64,000 nt of DNA from Candidatus Sphingomonas phytovorans (GCA_029202385.1 CP119314.1:5390147-5454146); one strand, 5' to 3'. Positions 16,370 through 25,811 are shown, numbered from the stretch's first letter. Numbers and translations: made by a program. The notes: a model not told the origin generated them from the letters alone.

Positions 16370-17089
16370 ATGAGCAATGTCGTACCACTGGATACGGTCG
16401 CGCACCGAGACCTGCGCGTCGACGGCACGGCGTCGCGGCAGCTGGGAGACGGCGTCAAGCTGGTGTCAGTCGTGCTGCGCGAATTCGCCCTGCTCGCGCT
16501 CGACTATCCGATCCTGTTCGGCAAGCAATCCGATACCGGCGCCTTCTTCTGCGCGGCGATGCTCGGCTTCGATGAGGAGGAGAATCTGTTCCTCAGGCCG
16601 GGCGGGGGAATGGACGGCTATCGGCCGCTGAATATGGAACGGATCCCCTTCTTCGCGACTGAAACCGGCCTCGCGATCGATCTCGACAGCCCCAGAGTGG
16701 GAGGTCCCGGCGGGGAGCGGCTGTTCGACGACGCGGGAGAACCGTCGCCCTATCTGCAGCGTATCATTTCCATCTTTCGCGAACTGCGCCCCGGCATGGA
16801 AGAGACGCGCGCGTTCATCCGGACGATGCTCGACCTGAAGCTGGTCGAGCCAGTCGATATCTCGGTGAGCTTCGACGACGGCGTCCGGCGCAGCGTTGAG
16901 GGTGCCTACACCATCAATCGCGACGCGCTGGCTAACCTCGACGATGCGCGGGTGGTCGACCTGTTTCGGCGCGGTTATCTGCATGCGGCGTCGCTGATGA
17001 TCGGGTCGCTGAACCAGGTCACCTCGCTGGCGCGTCGTCGCAACGAGCGGCTGACCGCGCCGATCCCGGTCGGCGCCTTGCAGGGCTGA
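16370..17089 (+). CDS. SapC family protein (locus 1)
   Basis: A protein of 239 residues of the SapC family: N-terminal region with REFALLALDYPILFGKQSDTG, central GFDEEENLFLRPGG, then LFDDAGEPSPYLQRIISI and a C-terminal hydrophobic LHAASLMIGSLNQVTSLARRRN. No enzyme motif or signal peptide is evident, so it is probably cytoplasmic. The family name derives from an S-layer-associated locus, and its biochemical role is not established. ATG 16370 is chosen over an upstream frame start at 16292 because a GGGACGGGG ribosome site precedes it. It lies 7 bases before the cupin gene. Paralog: 50033-50746. Confidence 0.83.
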   Translation: MSNVVPLDTVAHRDLRVDGTASRQLGDGVKLVSVVLREFALLALDYPILFGKQSDTGAFFCAAMLGFDEEENLFLRPGGGMDGYRPLNMERIPFFATETGLAIDLDSPRVGGPGGERLFDDAGEPSPYLQRIISIFRELRPGMEETRAFIRTMLDLKLVEPVDISVSFDDGVRRSVEGAYTINRDALANLDDARVVDLFRRGYLHAASLMIGSLNQVTSLARRRNERLTAPIPVGALQG

Positions 17090-17096
17090 ATCCACC

Positions 17097-18104
17097 ATGC
17101 CCGACGTCGCGGAATATCCGGCCGAACGCGTCGCCGATCCGCTTACGTTCCGGGAGGAGATTGTCGGGCAGTGCCGCCCGGTCGTCTTGCGCGGCCTGGT
17201 GCGCGACTGGCCGGCAATCGCCGCCGCGCGCGAATCCCCTGCTGCGTTCGCGCGGTACCTGGCGCCTTTCGACGCGGGCCGTGAGCTTGAGGCCTTTTTT
17301 GGGGCGCCACGCATCGCCGGCAAATATTATTATGACGAGGCGCTTCAGGGTTTCAATTTCGAACGGCGCCGGATGCGTTTCCGGGAGGCGCTCGAGGCGA
17401 TCCTCGCCGGTCTCGATCATGCCGATGCCGGGAGCATCTATGCCGGTTCGCTGGCGGCGGAGGATTATCTGCCCGGGCTTGCCGGACAGAACCCGCTGCC
17501 CATGTTGCCGGGCGTTCGACCGCGCATCTGGATCGGGCATGCCTCCAACGTCTCGGCGCATTATGATACGATGGACAATCTCGCCTGCGTCGCCGCCGGT
17601 CGCCGGCGGTTCACGCTGTATGATCCCCGTCTGATCGACAGCCTCTATGTCGGTCCGATCGACCATACCATGGCCGGTCAGCCGGTCAGCCTCGCCGCGG
17701 CAGCGGCGCCCGGCGATGCCCGCTATCCGCGTTTCGCGGCAGTGCGCGATCAGGCGCTGGTCGCCGAGCTCGAGCCCGGCGACGCGCTCTATCTTCCCAA
17801 GCTCTGGTGGCACCAGGTCGAATCGACCGCGCCCTTCAACGTGCTCGTCAACTATTGGTGGGACGCATTCAACGCGGGTCCTGACGCTCCTCATACGACG
17901 CTGCTGCTCGCGATGATCGCCATCGCCGAGCGGCCGCCGGGGGAACGCGCCGCCTGGAAAGCGCTGTTCGACCATTATGTCTTTCGAGAGAACGGCCATC
18001 CGCTTGCCCATCTGCCACCCGAAAGGCACGGGATATTGGGCCCGCTGCGCGACAATTACGGCCGGATCCGCGCCTATGTCATGCAGATGCTGCGCGGCGG
18101 CTGA
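17097..18104 (+). CDS. JmjC-like cupin-domain protein, putative Fe(II)/2OG hydroxylase (locus 1)
   Basis: A cupin_8/JmjC-like protein of 335 residues. Metal-ligand motif His155-Tyr-Asp157 lies in NVSAHYDTMDN and the distal histidine His239 in LPKLWWHQVES, the HxD...H triad of FIH-type hydroxylases. The conserved GRRRFTLYDP and NVLVNYWWD segments flank it. A Fe(II)/2-oxoglutarate-dependent hydroxylase acting on a protein, peptide or small molecule is inferred; the substrate is unknown. It follows SapC by 7 bases, the same pairing seen in locus 2, which suggests the two act together. There is no signal peptide, so it is cytoplasmic. Confidence 0.83.
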   Translation: MPDVAEYPAERVADPLTFREEIVGQCRPVVLRGLVRDWPAIAAARESPAAFARYLAPFDAGRELEAFFGAPRIAGKYYYDEALQGFNFERRRMRFREALEAILAGLDHADAGSIYAGSLAAEDYLPGLAGQNPLPMLPGVRPRIWIGHASNVSAHYDTMDNLACVAAGRRRFTLYDPRLIDSLYVGPIDHTMAGQPVSLAAAAAPGDARYPRFAAVRDQALVAELEPGDALYLPKLWWHQVESTAPFNVLVNYWWDAFNAGPDAPHTTLLLAMIAIAERPPGERAAWKALFDHYVFRENGHPLAHLPPERHGILGPLRDNYGRIRAYVMQMLRGG

Positions 18105-18189
18105 CGGCGCCATGATCGCGATGGGGTGAATATGCGACGGGGGCTTTCGTGGTCGATTGACTCGGGGCTGGCGCTCGCTCAGGGACGAA

Positions 18190-18343
18190 CCGTCGCACGG
18201 GAGAGATCGGCCTTGGCCGGCGCCGAAGGAGCAACCGCCCCGGAAACTCTCAGGCAGAAGGACCGCGCGACACAGACACTCTGGAGAGTGGTGCCCCGGC
18301 ACCCGCCGACGGGATAACGATCTCAGGCAAACGGACAGAGGGG
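18190..18343 (+). ncRNA. Tandem glycine riboswitch upstream of serine dehydratase
   Basis: Two glycine-aptamer-like modules are visible. The first (about 18196-18270) has GGGAGAGA, GCCGAAGGAGCAA and AAACTCTCAGGCAGAAGGAC, the hallmark strings of the gcvT-type motif. The second (about 18277-18340) has ACTCTGGAGAG, GCCGACGGGATAACGA, TCTCAGGCAAACGGACAG. The second ends a few bases before ATG 18346, overlapping the AGAGGGGG ribosome site, so regulation at translation initiation is plausible. The usual targets are glycine cleavage genes. Here the downstream gene is L-serine dehydratase, which would drain glycine via serine to pyruvate. Confidence 0.9.
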
Positions 18344-18345
18344 GC

Positions 18346-19797
18346 ATGCCGCGGCGCTCGCGCCGCCAGACGGAGCATGCCCCAGTGACGTCAACTCTCG
18401 TGACCTCGACTCTTCCGGACCCGCGCCATCGTCCGATCAGCATCGCCGAGATGTTCACTATCGGCATTGGCCCGTCCAGTTCCCATACGGTCGGCCCGAT
18501 GCGCGCGGCGGCGGATTTCGCGCGGACGATTCTCGCTTTGCCCGAACGTGCGACCAGGGTTGGTTGCGCCCTGTACGGTTCGCTTGCCCTGACCGGCATC
18601 GGCCATGGCACCGATGTGGCGGTCCTGCTTGGGCTTGCTGGCTGGGAGCCTGAAACCGTCGATCCCGAAGCCGCCACGGCGATGGTCGCCGGGTTCCGCG
18701 CGGAGAACGCCCTGTCGCTTGGGCAAGGTGGTGGCGATGGCGGATACCGGATCGAGCTGGAGGGGCAGGGAGGAATCGATTTTCATCCCGAGCGTTTCGA
18801 GCCGGAGCACCCCAATGCCCTCGATCTGACTGCCTGGTTCCCGGACGGAACAAGTCACGTCCAGCGCTACTACTCGGTCGGCGGCGGAACGATCCGGCGC
18901 GGCGGGGAGCGGCCCGAACTGGGCAATGTCGCGGTGCGCCATCCCTTCACCTCGGGCAACGAGCTCCTGGCCGCGGCTGCGCTCGAGCGGATATCGATCA
19001 GCGAGCTGGTGCGCCGCAACGACACCGCATGGCGCACCGCCGCCGAGACTGATGCGCTACTCGACGGCGTCGCCGATGCGATGCGCGGTTGCATCGATCG
19101 GGGGATGCTGAAGGACGGTATCCTGCCCGGCGGCCTCAGCGTCCGTCGCCGCGCGAAGGGGCTGCATGAAGCGCTGATTTCCCGGTCGGAACGCGGTGCG
19201 CCGTCGCACACGATCCAGTGGGTCAGCCTCTGGGCGCTCGCGGTGAATGAGGAGAATGCAGCGGGTGGCCGCGTGGTCACCGCGCCGACCAACGGCGCCG
19301 CCGGGATCATCCCCGCGGTGATCCGCTATTACGAGACCTTCGAGGGGCCGGCGACGCGTGAGGGCGTCAGGATCTTCCTGTCGACCGCGGCGGCGATCGG
19401 CATGCTCTACAAGACGCGCGCGTCGATCTCGGCGGCCGAGATGGGGTGCCAGGGCGAAGTCGGCGTCGCCTGCTCGATGGCCGCCGCCGGTCTCGCGGCG
19501 GTGCTCGGCGCGACCAATGCGCAGATCGAAAATGCGGCTGAAATCGGGATCGAGCATAATCTGGGGCTCACCTGCGATCCGATCGGCGGGCTCGTCCAGG
19601 TTCCCTGCATCGAACGCAACGCAATGGGCGCGGTGAAGGCGATCAACGCCGCCTATCTCGCGCTCGACGGTGATGGCACGCATATCGTCAGCCTCGACCA
19701 GGCGATCGAGACGATGCGTCAGACCGGCGAGGACATGCGCTCCAAATACAAGGAAACCAGCCTGGGCGGCCTCGCCGTGAACGTGGTCGAATGCTGA
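18346..19797 (+). CDS. sdaA: L-serine ammonia-lyase (single-chain, Fe-S type)
   Basis: Converts L-serine to pyruvate and ammonia. The protein has 483 residues from ATG 18346. The beta domain starts [25 protein letters not shown]. The alpha domain carries the [4Fe-4S]-ligand cysteines in [17 protein letters not shown] and [19 protein letters not shown], plus the conserved [17 protein letters not shown] at 18385 with GGAG 9 bases upstream is an alternative start and would give an N-terminus nearer the family norm. It is controlled by the glycine riboswitch directly upstream. Family and reaction are secure. Confidence 0.95.
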   Translation: MPRRSRRQTEHAPVTSTLVTSTLPDPRHRPISIAEMFTIGIGPSSSHTVGPMRAAADFARTILALPERATRVGCALYGSLALTGIGHGTDVAVLLGLAGWEPETVDPEAATAMVAGFRAENALSLGQGGGDGGYRIELEGQGGIDFHPERFEPEHPNALDLTAWFPDGTSHVQRYYSVGGGTIRRGGERPELGNVAVRHPFTSGNELLAAAALERISISELVRRNDTAWRTAAETDALLDGVADAMRGCIDRGMLKDGILPGGLSVRRRAKGLHEALISRSERGAPSHTIQWVSLWALAVNEENAAGGRVVTAPTNGAAGIIPAVIRYYETFEGPATREGVRIFLSTAAAIGMLYKTRASISAAEMGCQGEVGVACSMAAAGLAAVLGATNAQIENAAEIGIEHNLGLTCDPIGGLVQVPCIERNAMGAVKAINAAYLALDGDGTHIVSLDQAIETMRQTGEDMRSKYKETSLGGLAVNVVEC

Positions 19798-19896
19798 TCG
19801 GCCGGGGGGCGTAACGGAAGCCTGGATGAAGCAGGGATAGGGCCTGCATTTTTTCCGGCGCGGCGCCCTTGCATCGGGATTGCCGCGATCCTATTA

Positions 19897-19924
19897 GTTG
19901 CCGAAGCAACCATTGCTGGAGCAA
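19897..19924. promoter_or_regulatory. Putative MarR operator overlapping the marR ribosome site
   Basis: Two adjacent palindromes are present: GTTGCCGAAGCAAC (19897-19910) and TTGCTGGAGCAA (19913-19924). They share TTGC-N4-GCAA symmetry with centres 15 bases apart. The second contains the GGAG ribosome site for the GTG at 19929. This is well placed for autorepression of the marR-efflux operon. Confidence 0.65.
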
Positions 19925-19928
19925 CGAT

Positions 19929-20399
19929 GTGCCGGTGTATACCCGCGAGGAGTTCAATCCCGATGTCTCGGTCGGTTACCTGACCAAGCGCATCTACCAG
20001 TCTGCGCTGGTCGGGCTTGAGCCGATCTTCGTGGAAGAAGGCATCTCCCATCTGCAATGGTCGGCGCTCGTGTCGATCTGGTATGATCGCGGTCCGAACT
20101 GCCGCGCGCTCGCGCATGACCTGGGCCATGACAAGGGCGCCACGACTCGCCTGGTCGATACGCTCGAGGAGCGGGGCTTCGTGGCACGCGATCGCGACGC
20201 GGACGACCGGCGCGTGGTCAATCTCGTCCTGACCGACAAGGGGCGGGATATCGCCGAGCGGTGCATGCATGGGGTGGTCGACCGGTGGAACGGCTGGCTC
20301 GACGGCTGGTCGACCGAGGACGCGGGACAGTTCATCAACCATCTGCAGCGGTTGCGAACCTCGCTCGAGGCCAGCGTCGGAGACGATTCATGCGCCTGA
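19929..20399 (+). CDS. MarR-family transcriptional regulator of the efflux operon
   Basis: A winged-helix MarR protein of 156 residues, GTG start: dimerisation helices at both ends, recognition region RALAHDLGHDKGATTRLVDTLEERGFV, and the wing with the family signature RDADDRRVVNLVLTDKG. It is expected to repress its own operon through the palindromes just upstream and to be relieved by a small phenolic or drug-like ligand. The gene overlaps the next one (outer-membrane factor) by 10 bases. Confidence 0.9.
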   Translation: MPVYTREEFNPDVSVGYLTKRIYQSALVGLEPIFVEEGISHLQWSALVSIWYDRGPNCRALAHDLGHDKGATTRLVDTLEERGFVARDRDADDRRVVNLVLTDKGRDIAERCMHGVVDRWNGWLDGWSTEDAGQFINHLQRLRTSLEASVGDDSCA

Positions 20400-21799
20400 C
20401 CGCTCTCGCTCTCGCCACCACTGCCTTGCTTGCCGGCTGTGCCATCCCGGCGTCGCGGCCCGAGGTCGTGCCGATTGCGGATTCAGCGCTTGGCCTGTCC
20501 GGCGGCGCTGATTCCACTACCCCGGTGATCGCGGACGGCTGGTGGCGCTCGTTTGGCGATCCCCAGCTCGATCGGCTGGTCGCCGATGCGCAGGCGGGCA
20601 ATCCCTCGCTTGAGGCGGCGCTTGCCCGCGTGCGCCAGGCAAGTGCGATCCTGTCGAGCCAGCGTGCGGAAAACGGGCCCAACGCGGTATTCGACGGCCA
20701 GGCGCAAGTCGCACGCCTGAGCGGTCAATATCAGATCCCGCCGCCCTTTGCCGGCACCACGCGCTTCATCGGCCAGGCCCAGGCAAGCCTTGACTGGAAT
20801 CTCGACCTGTTCGGGCGGCAAAAGGCGGTGATCGCGGGTGCCCGTGCCTCGACCCGTGCCGCCGCGCTCGATGTGACCGCGGCGCGGCTCGCGCTCGTCG
20901 GGTCAGTCGTGCAGACCTATATCGAGCTGGCGCGCGCGGAGCGGCTGGCGGCGCTCGCCGGGCGGACGATCGCGACACGCGAAGGGTCGCTGCGGCTGGT
21001 ACAGGCCCGCATCCGCAACAAGTTGGCGAGCGATCTCGACGCACAGGCTGCCCACACCTTGCTTGCGCAGGCGCAACAGGCGCTGGTGCGCGCAACGGCG
21101 CAGCGGGTCCTGGCGGCGAACGCGCTGGCGGCATTGGCCGGGCGCGGCCTTGATTATCCCGCAACCATCGCGCCCGCGACCTTGCAGCTTGATGCCGCCT
21201 TGCCATTGCCGGCGACCATCCCGGCGGATCTGCTGGCGCGACGGGCTGACGTCGCTGCGTCGCTGGCGCGTATCGATGCGGCGTCGCAGGGACGGCTCGC
21301 TGCCCGGCGTGCCTTCTATCCGGACGTGAACCTCTCGGCACTGGCCGGACTGCAGGCGATCGGGGTCGGCAATTTCTTCAACGCCGATGCCGGCACTGCC
21401 GGTGCCGGCGCTGCGATCCACCTCCCGATCTTCGACAATGGCCGGCTCAAGGCGGGTCTTGAGGGCGCGACCGCCGGGGTCGATCTCGCCATTGCCGATT
21501 ACAATGGGAAGGTCGTTGGCGCGGTACACGAAGCTGCCGATGCGCTCGCCCGCATCAGGAGTTCGGCGGAAGATCGCGCCCGTCAGGCAGAGGTCGTGCG
21601 GGGTCTTTCCGAAACAGGAAGGCTCAACACGATCCGCGTGTCGAGCGGGCTCGAATCCCGCCTGGGCCTTGTCGACAATGACGTGCGGCTGCTCGACGCG
21701 CAGCAGGCCGATGCCAATCTCGCGGCCGACGCCGCCAGCCAGCGCGTCGCGCTGGTCCTGGCGCTGGGCGGCGGTTTCGATCCGAAGGACGTGAAATGA
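20390..21799 (+). CDS. NodT-family efflux outer-membrane lipoprotein
   Basis: A TolC-like outer-membrane factor of 469 residues. Lipoprotein signal MRLTALALATTALLAGC gives lipidated Cys17. Two OEP repeat regions with long helices follow, for example QASAILSSQRAENGP-type helices, LDWNLDLFGR and the second-repeat RRAFYPDVNLSALAGLQ. It provides the outer-membrane channel for the EmrAB-type pump encoded downstream. ATG 20390 is preceded by GGAGACGATTC and overlaps marR. Its stop overlaps the emrA-like start (ATGA, 21796-21799). Confidence 0.9.
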   Translation: MRLTALALATTALLAGCAIPASRPEVVPIADSALGLSGGADSTTPVIADGWWRSFGDPQLDRLVADAQAGNPSLEAALARVRQASAILSSQRAENGPNAVFDGQAQVARLSGQYQIPPPFAGTTRFIGQAQASLDWNLDLFGRQKAVIAGARASTRAAALDVTAARLALVGSVVQTYIELARAERLAALAGRTIATREGSLRLVQARIRNKLASDLDAQAAHTLLAQAQQALVRATAQRVLAANALAALAGRGLDYPATIAPATLQLDAALPLPATIPADLLARRADVAASLARIDAASQGRLAARRAFYPDVNLSALAGLQAIGVGNFFNADAGTAGAGAAIHLPIFDNGRLKAGLEGATAGVDLAIADYNGKVVGAVHEAADALARIRSSAEDRARQAEVVRGLSETGRLNTIRVSSGLESRLGLVDNDVRLLDAQQADANLAADAASQRVALVLALGGGFDPKDVK

Positions 21800-22998
21800 C
21801 CAAGATGGAAAAGATCGAGGCGACCGAGGCGCAGGCCGCTCCCGCGCAGGACACGCCCCCCGCCGCGCCCGTGCGCGGAAATCCGGGCGCGCGGCGGCGG
21901 GGGCTGAGCATCCTTGCGGTGATCGTCCTCATCGCGGCGATCGTGTGGGCGGTGTTCCACTTCCTCCTCGCCGCACCGGAGCAGGAGACCGACGACGCCT
22001 ATGTCGCCGGCGACGTCGTGGCGATCACGGCGCGCGATCCGGGCACGATCCTCGCGATTCATGCCGACAACACCCAGACGGTACGCGCCGGCCAGCCCCT
22101 GCTTGATCTCGATCCCGCCACGGTTGATGTCGGGCTCGCCGCGGCCGAGGCGGAACTGGCACGGGCGGTCCGCGCGACCCGGTCCGATTTCTCCAAGCTC
22201 AACGAGACCGGTGCGGCAGTGGTTCAGGCCCAGGCCGAACTTGCGCGTGCACAGAACGACCTTGCGCGGCGGCGCGGCGCTGCGGCCGAAGGCGCCGTTT
22301 CGGGCGAGGAGCTTAGCCATGCCGCCGACGCGGTGAAGGTCGCCTCGGCGAACCTGGCGCTCGCGCGCAGCCAGCAGGCCCAGTCGCGCACCGGGGTGCA
22401 GGGCACGACCGTCTCGACCAATCCAGCCGTGCTCGCCGCGATCGCCGCCTATCGCCGCGCGGCGATCGTGCGCAGCCATATGCACATCACCGCGCCGATC
22501 GACGGCGTGGTCGCCCAGCGCACGGTCCAGCTCGGCCAACAGGTTGCTGCTGGCACGCCGCTGATGGCGGTCGTCCCGCTCGACCGGGTGTGGGTCGACG
22601 CCAATTTCCGCGAGACCCAGCTCAAGGATATCCGCATCGGCCAGCGTGCGACGGTGACGGCTGACATGTATGGCAGCGGCATCGTCTATCACGGTCATGT
22701 CATCGGCCTTGGCGCCGGGAGCGGCAACGCCTTCGCACTGCTCCCGCCGCAGAATGCCAGCGGAAACTGGATCAAGGTGGTCCAGCGCCTCCCGGTGCGG
22801 ATCGCGATCGACAGCGCCGACCTGCAACGCAACCCGCTCCGCGTGGGCCTGTCGGTCAACGCGACGGTCGATACCGCCGATACGTCCGGTGCCCGGGTCG
22901 GTGCGCCCGCGCGGCAGGCCTATCGTGATGGCACGTCCGACGGCGGCGATCCGAAGGTGGAAGCGCGCATCGCGCAGATCATCGCGGCGAACCGCTGA
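21796..22998 (+). CDS. emrA: HlyD/EmrA-type membrane fusion protein
   Basis: Periplasmic adaptor of 400 residues linking the MFS pump to the outer-membrane factor. A cytoplasmic tail (1-35) and one membrane segment (LSILAVIVLIAAIVWAVFHF) come first. The EmrA-typical TDDAYVAGDVVAITARDPGTI lipoyl half-motif, a coiled-coil hairpin (about 115-205) and the second lipoyl half with APIDGVVAQRTVQLGQQV follow, then the beta-barrel domain. It overlaps both neighbours by 1-4 bases, so the operon is tightly coupled. Confidence 0.92.
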   Translation: MTKMEKIEATEAQAAPAQDTPPAAPVRGNPGARRRGLSILAVIVLIAAIVWAVFHFLLAAPEQETDDAYVAGDVVAITARDPGTILAIHADNTQTVRAGQPLLDLDPATVDVGLAAAEAELARAVRATRSDFSKLNETGAAVVQAQAELARAQNDLARRRGAAAEGAVSGEELSHAADAVKVASANLALARSQQAQSRTGVQGTTVSTNPAVLAAIAAYRRAAIVRSHMHITAPIDGVVAQRTVQLGQQVAAGTPLMAVVPLDRVWVDANFRETQLKDIRIGQRATVTADMYGSGIVYHGHVIGLGAGSGNAFALLPPQNASGNWIKVVQRLPVRIAIDSADLQRNPLRVGLSVNATVDTADTSGARVGAPARQAYRDGTSDGGDPKVEARIAQIIAANR

Positions 22999-24533
22999 TG
23001 GCCAGCGCCGCCCCGGCGCCGCTCCGGGGCGGCGCGCTAGCTCTTACCGCGTTCGCGCTGGCACTCGGCACCTTCATGCAGGTGCTCGACTCGACCATTG
23101 CCAATGTCTCCTTGCCGACGATCGCTGGCAACCTTGGCGTCAGCAGCGACAATTCGACCTGGATCGTCACTGCCTTTGCGGTGGCCAACGGCGTGGCGGT
23201 GCCGCTGACCGGCTGGCTGATGGGCCGTTTCGGCGTCGTGAAGACCTTCAGCGTTTCAGTGCTGCTGTTCACGCTCGCGTCGTTCCTGTGCGGTATCGCC
23301 TGGGACCTGCCGTCGCTGATCGGCTTCCGCATCCTGCAGGGTGCGGTGTCCGGTCCGATGATCCCGGGCAGCCAGGCGCTGCTGATCGCGATCTTCCCCT
23401 CGGACAAACGGTCCACCGCGCTCGGCATCTGGTCGATCACAACGCTGGTCGCGCCGATCATGGGGCCGATCCTCGGCGGCTATATCTCCGACAATTATCA
23501 CTGGAGCTGGATCTTCCTGATCAACGTGCCGGTCGGTCTGTTCTGCGCCGCGGTCTGCTGGCGGAGCCTGCGCACCCGCGAGACGCCGACGCGCAAGCTG
23601 CCGATCGATCAGGTCGGGCTGATCCTGCTCGTGCTGTGGGTCGGGTCGCTTCAGATGATGCTCGATCTCGGCAAGAACGACGACTGGTTCAACTCGACGC
23701 GGATCGTGGTGATGGCGGTGATCGCCGCGATCGGTTTCGTCGCCTGGGTCATCTGGGAACTGACCGACGCCAACCCGACCGTCGACCTGACCCTGTTCAA
23801 GAGCCGTAATTTCCTGTTCGGGTCGATCGCCTTCTGCCTCGGCTATGCGGTGTTCTTCGCCAACACGCTGATCCTGCCGCTGTGGCTCCAGACCCAGCTT
23901 GGATATACCGCCACCTGGGCCGGCCTGGTCGCTGCGCCAAGTGGTGCGGTGGCGGTCATCCTGACGCCGTTCATCGCGCGCGCCTCCGGCAAGGTCGACG
24001 CGCGCATCCTCGCGTCGATCGCGTTCATTGCGTTCGGCATCTCCTATTACATGCGGTCGGGCTACACGACGGGCGCCAGCGCGTGGGATTTCATGCTGCC
24101 GATGCTTGTTCAGGGCGTGGCGATGAGCACCTTCTTCCTGGCGATGGTGACCATCTCGCTTGACGGCATTCCGCCGGAACGCATCCCCTCGGCGACGGGC
24201 ATATCCAACTTTGCGCGCATCACCGCGGGCAGTTTCGCCGCGTCGATCATCACCACCGCATGGGACAGGCGCGAGGCACTGCACCAGAGCCATCTTTCCG
24301 AAGCGGTAGGGACCGGATCGCCGCTGCAGGCGGCGCGCTCGGCGCTTGGGCACCTTGGCCTGACCGACCTGCAGGCGGCGGGGGCGATCTCCCGGCAGAT
24401 GGTGGGGCAGGCCTATCTGCTCGCCTCGACCGATCTGTTCCGCGTCTCGGCCTGGCTCTGCGCGATCCTGGTCGGCATTGTGTGGCTGACCCGTCGCCCG
24501 CAGCCTCCCAAGGGGCCGATCGCCGCTGACTGA
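22998..24533 (+). CDS. emrB: DHA2-family MFS drug transporter (EmrB-like)
   Basis: Inner-membrane proton-coupled exporter of 511 residues, predicted 14 transmembrane segments. DHA2 motifs include the N-terminal LDSTIANVSLPTIAGNLG (motif with the conserved Asp), GWLMGRFGVVKTF and the WSWIFLINVPVG motif after helix 5. It forms the pump of the MarR-controlled tripartite system with the EmrA-like and NodT-like proteins. The start at 22998 overlaps the emrA stop by one base. A small hairpin follows the gene. Substrate range is not readable from sequence. Confidence 0.92.
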   Translation: MASAAPAPLRGGALALTAFALALGTFMQVLDSTIANVSLPTIAGNLGVSSDNSTWIVTAFAVANGVAVPLTGWLMGRFGVVKTFSVSVLLFTLASFLCGIAWDLPSLIGFRILQGAVSGPMIPGSQALLIAIFPSDKRSTALGIWSITTLVAPIMGPILGGYISDNYHWSWIFLINVPVGLFCAAVCWRSLRTRETPTRKLPIDQVGLILLVLWVGSLQMMLDLGKNDDWFNSTRIVVMAVIAAIGFVAWVIWELTDANPTVDLTLFKSRNFLFGSIAFCLGYAVFFANTLILPLWLQTQLGYTATWAGLVAAPSGAVAVILTPFIARASGKVDARILASIAFIAFGISYYMRSGYTTGASAWDFMLPMLVQGVAMSTFFLAMVTISLDGIPPERIPSATGISNFARITAGSFAASIITTAWDRREALHQSHLSEAVGTGSPLQAARSALGHLGLTDLQAAGAISRQMVGQAYLLASTDLFRVSAWLCAILVGIVWLTRRPQPPKGPIAAD

Positions 24534-24567
24534 GCTTCCCGCTGGAATGTGACGTCGATCAGTCGGC

Positions 24568-24590
24568 CATTCCGGGCTTGTCCCGGCATG
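24568..24590. terminator. Possible hairpin terminator after emrB
   Basis: CCGGG (24572-24576) and CCCGG (24582-24586) form a stem extended by CAT/ATG after one mismatch, in the 123-base gap between convergent emrB and the lysozyme-inhibitor-like gene. There is no U-tract. It may instead be one of the common CCGGG-type intergenic repeats. Confidence 0.4.
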
Positions 24591-24656
24591 ACCGATGGCG
24601 GGTGGCGAAACCGGTTGGTACGCGGAATCTGGTGGCGCCAAATCCGGGATGATGGG

Positions 24657-25037
24657 TCAAGCTGGACTGGTCAGGCCCTGGTCGCTCAGGCGAAAGCCCA
24701 CTTCGCTACACCCCTTATAAGGGCCGCCAGCGGCGCCGATCAGGACGGCACGGTCTTCGTCCTGGGCAAAGGCGACATGGTCGGAACCGTAGCGGACGCC
24801 CTGCGATGCCGGGCGCCGTACCAGATCGTAGCGGCGTTCGCCCGTGTCGATCCGCACCTGCCCGTTCGAGAATTGGGCGGAGAAGGAACTGCCTGAATCG
24901 CAGTCATATCGCCGCTCGTCGGTGGTCACGGCGCTTTTGTCATGGGGTGCGCACGCGCCGGTCGCCAGGCAGGTCAACAGCCCGATCAGTGCCGGCGCGA
25001 TACGCGGATGGGGGCAGCGAAACAGATCAGCCGCCAT
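24657..25037 (-). CDS. Small lipoprotein resembling MliC/PliC lysozyme inhibitors
   Basis: A protein of 126 residues. The hydrophobic leader ends in CLATGAC (lipobox-like, Cys29). The mature part has a paired cysteine and strand pattern, YDCDSGSSFSAQFSNGQVRI ... GVRYGSDHVAFAQDEDRAVL ... YKGC, which resembles the MliC beta-barrel that inhibits C-type lysozyme at the outer membrane. The similarity is weak by eye, so hypothetical lipoprotein is the fallback. The gene overlaps the 3' end of the Pal-like gene by 11 bases and is probably co-transcribed with it. Confidence 0.55.
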   Translation of the reverse strand: MAADLFRCPHPRIAPALIGLLTCLATGACAPHDKSAVTTDERRYDCDSGSSFSAQFSNGQVRIDTGERRYDLVRRPASQGVRYGSDHVAFAQDEDRAVLIGAAGGPYKGCSEVGFRLSDQGLTSPA

Positions 25038-25533
25038 TGTTCCCGATCACGATCGACACGGCGCGCCGGTTGGCGGCGTAGGACGTCTCGTCGGAACCGA
25101 GCGCCTCGGGGCGTTCCTTGCCGTAGGAGATGGTCCTGATCCGCATCGGCGAGATGCCTTCGGCGGCGAGGAGGGCAGCCGCGGCCCGGGCGCGACGATC
25201 GCCCAGCGCGAGATTGTAGTCACGCGTGCCGCGTTCGTCGCAATGGCCTTCGATGGAGAAGGCGACGTCGGGGTGCCGGCGCAGCCACTCGGCCTGGCGA
25301 ACCAGCGTCTGGCGCGCTTCCTGGGTGAGAGTGAAGGAATCATAGCCGAACAATACGCGGTCGCTGCCGGCCGACGCGGCGAGATCGGCCTGCAGGCTTG
25401 CCAGCGTATTCTCCGCGACGGGGGTCTCGCCCGCGCCGGGCGCATAGCTGTTGCCATCGACCGGCAGGCGCTTGCTCGCGCAACCCGTCAGCATCGCGGC
25501 GCCGATCACGGCGGTCAGGACCAGTTTGTTCAT
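25027..25533 (-). CDS. OmpA/Pal-family peptidoglycan-associated lipoprotein
   Basis: A protein of 168 residues. Lipoprotein signal MNKLVLTAVIGAAMLTGC (Cys18), a short linker, then an OmpA-like peptidoglycan-binding domain with LFGYDSFTLTQEARQTL, SIEGHCDERGTRDYNLALGDRRA and TISYGKERP. The key Asp and Arg contacts for diaminopimelate are kept. It is anchored in the outer membrane, binding the cell wall. Length and motifs match Pal, but no tolQRAB/ybgF genes are adjacent, so it may be a second, stand-alone copy. ATG 25533 has GGAG at proper spacing; 25536 is a weaker option. Confidence 0.88.
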   Translation of the reverse strand: MNKLVLTAVIGAAMLTGCASKRLPVDGNSYAPGAGETPVAENTLASLQADLAASAGSDRVLFGYDSFTLTQEARQTLVRQAEWLRRHPDVAFSIEGHCDERGTRDYNLALGDRRARAAAALLAAEGISPMRIRTISYGKERPEALGSDETSYAANRRAVSIVIGNNGG

Positions 25534-25811
25534 CATTCGCTCCAGGGGAGTTGAGTCGTGCAATGCCTAGGACGGAGCGGGGGAGGGGTGTTACTATAGG
25601 TTTTTTATGCATGGACTGATCGGCCGGCGTGCCCCTATCCCGATTTGGCGAGCCCCTCCGTTGCGGCCCCTCCGCACGGTCTTTCCTCCCCCCGGAGGAG
25701 GCGCTCCATCACCACGGCGGTGGGCAGCCCGATGCTCCCCTCCCAAGAGCTAGCGCCCGCCGTCGTGGACCATCAGGGTGTGGATCGAAGGCAGGGAAAA
25801 CCGGATAATCG

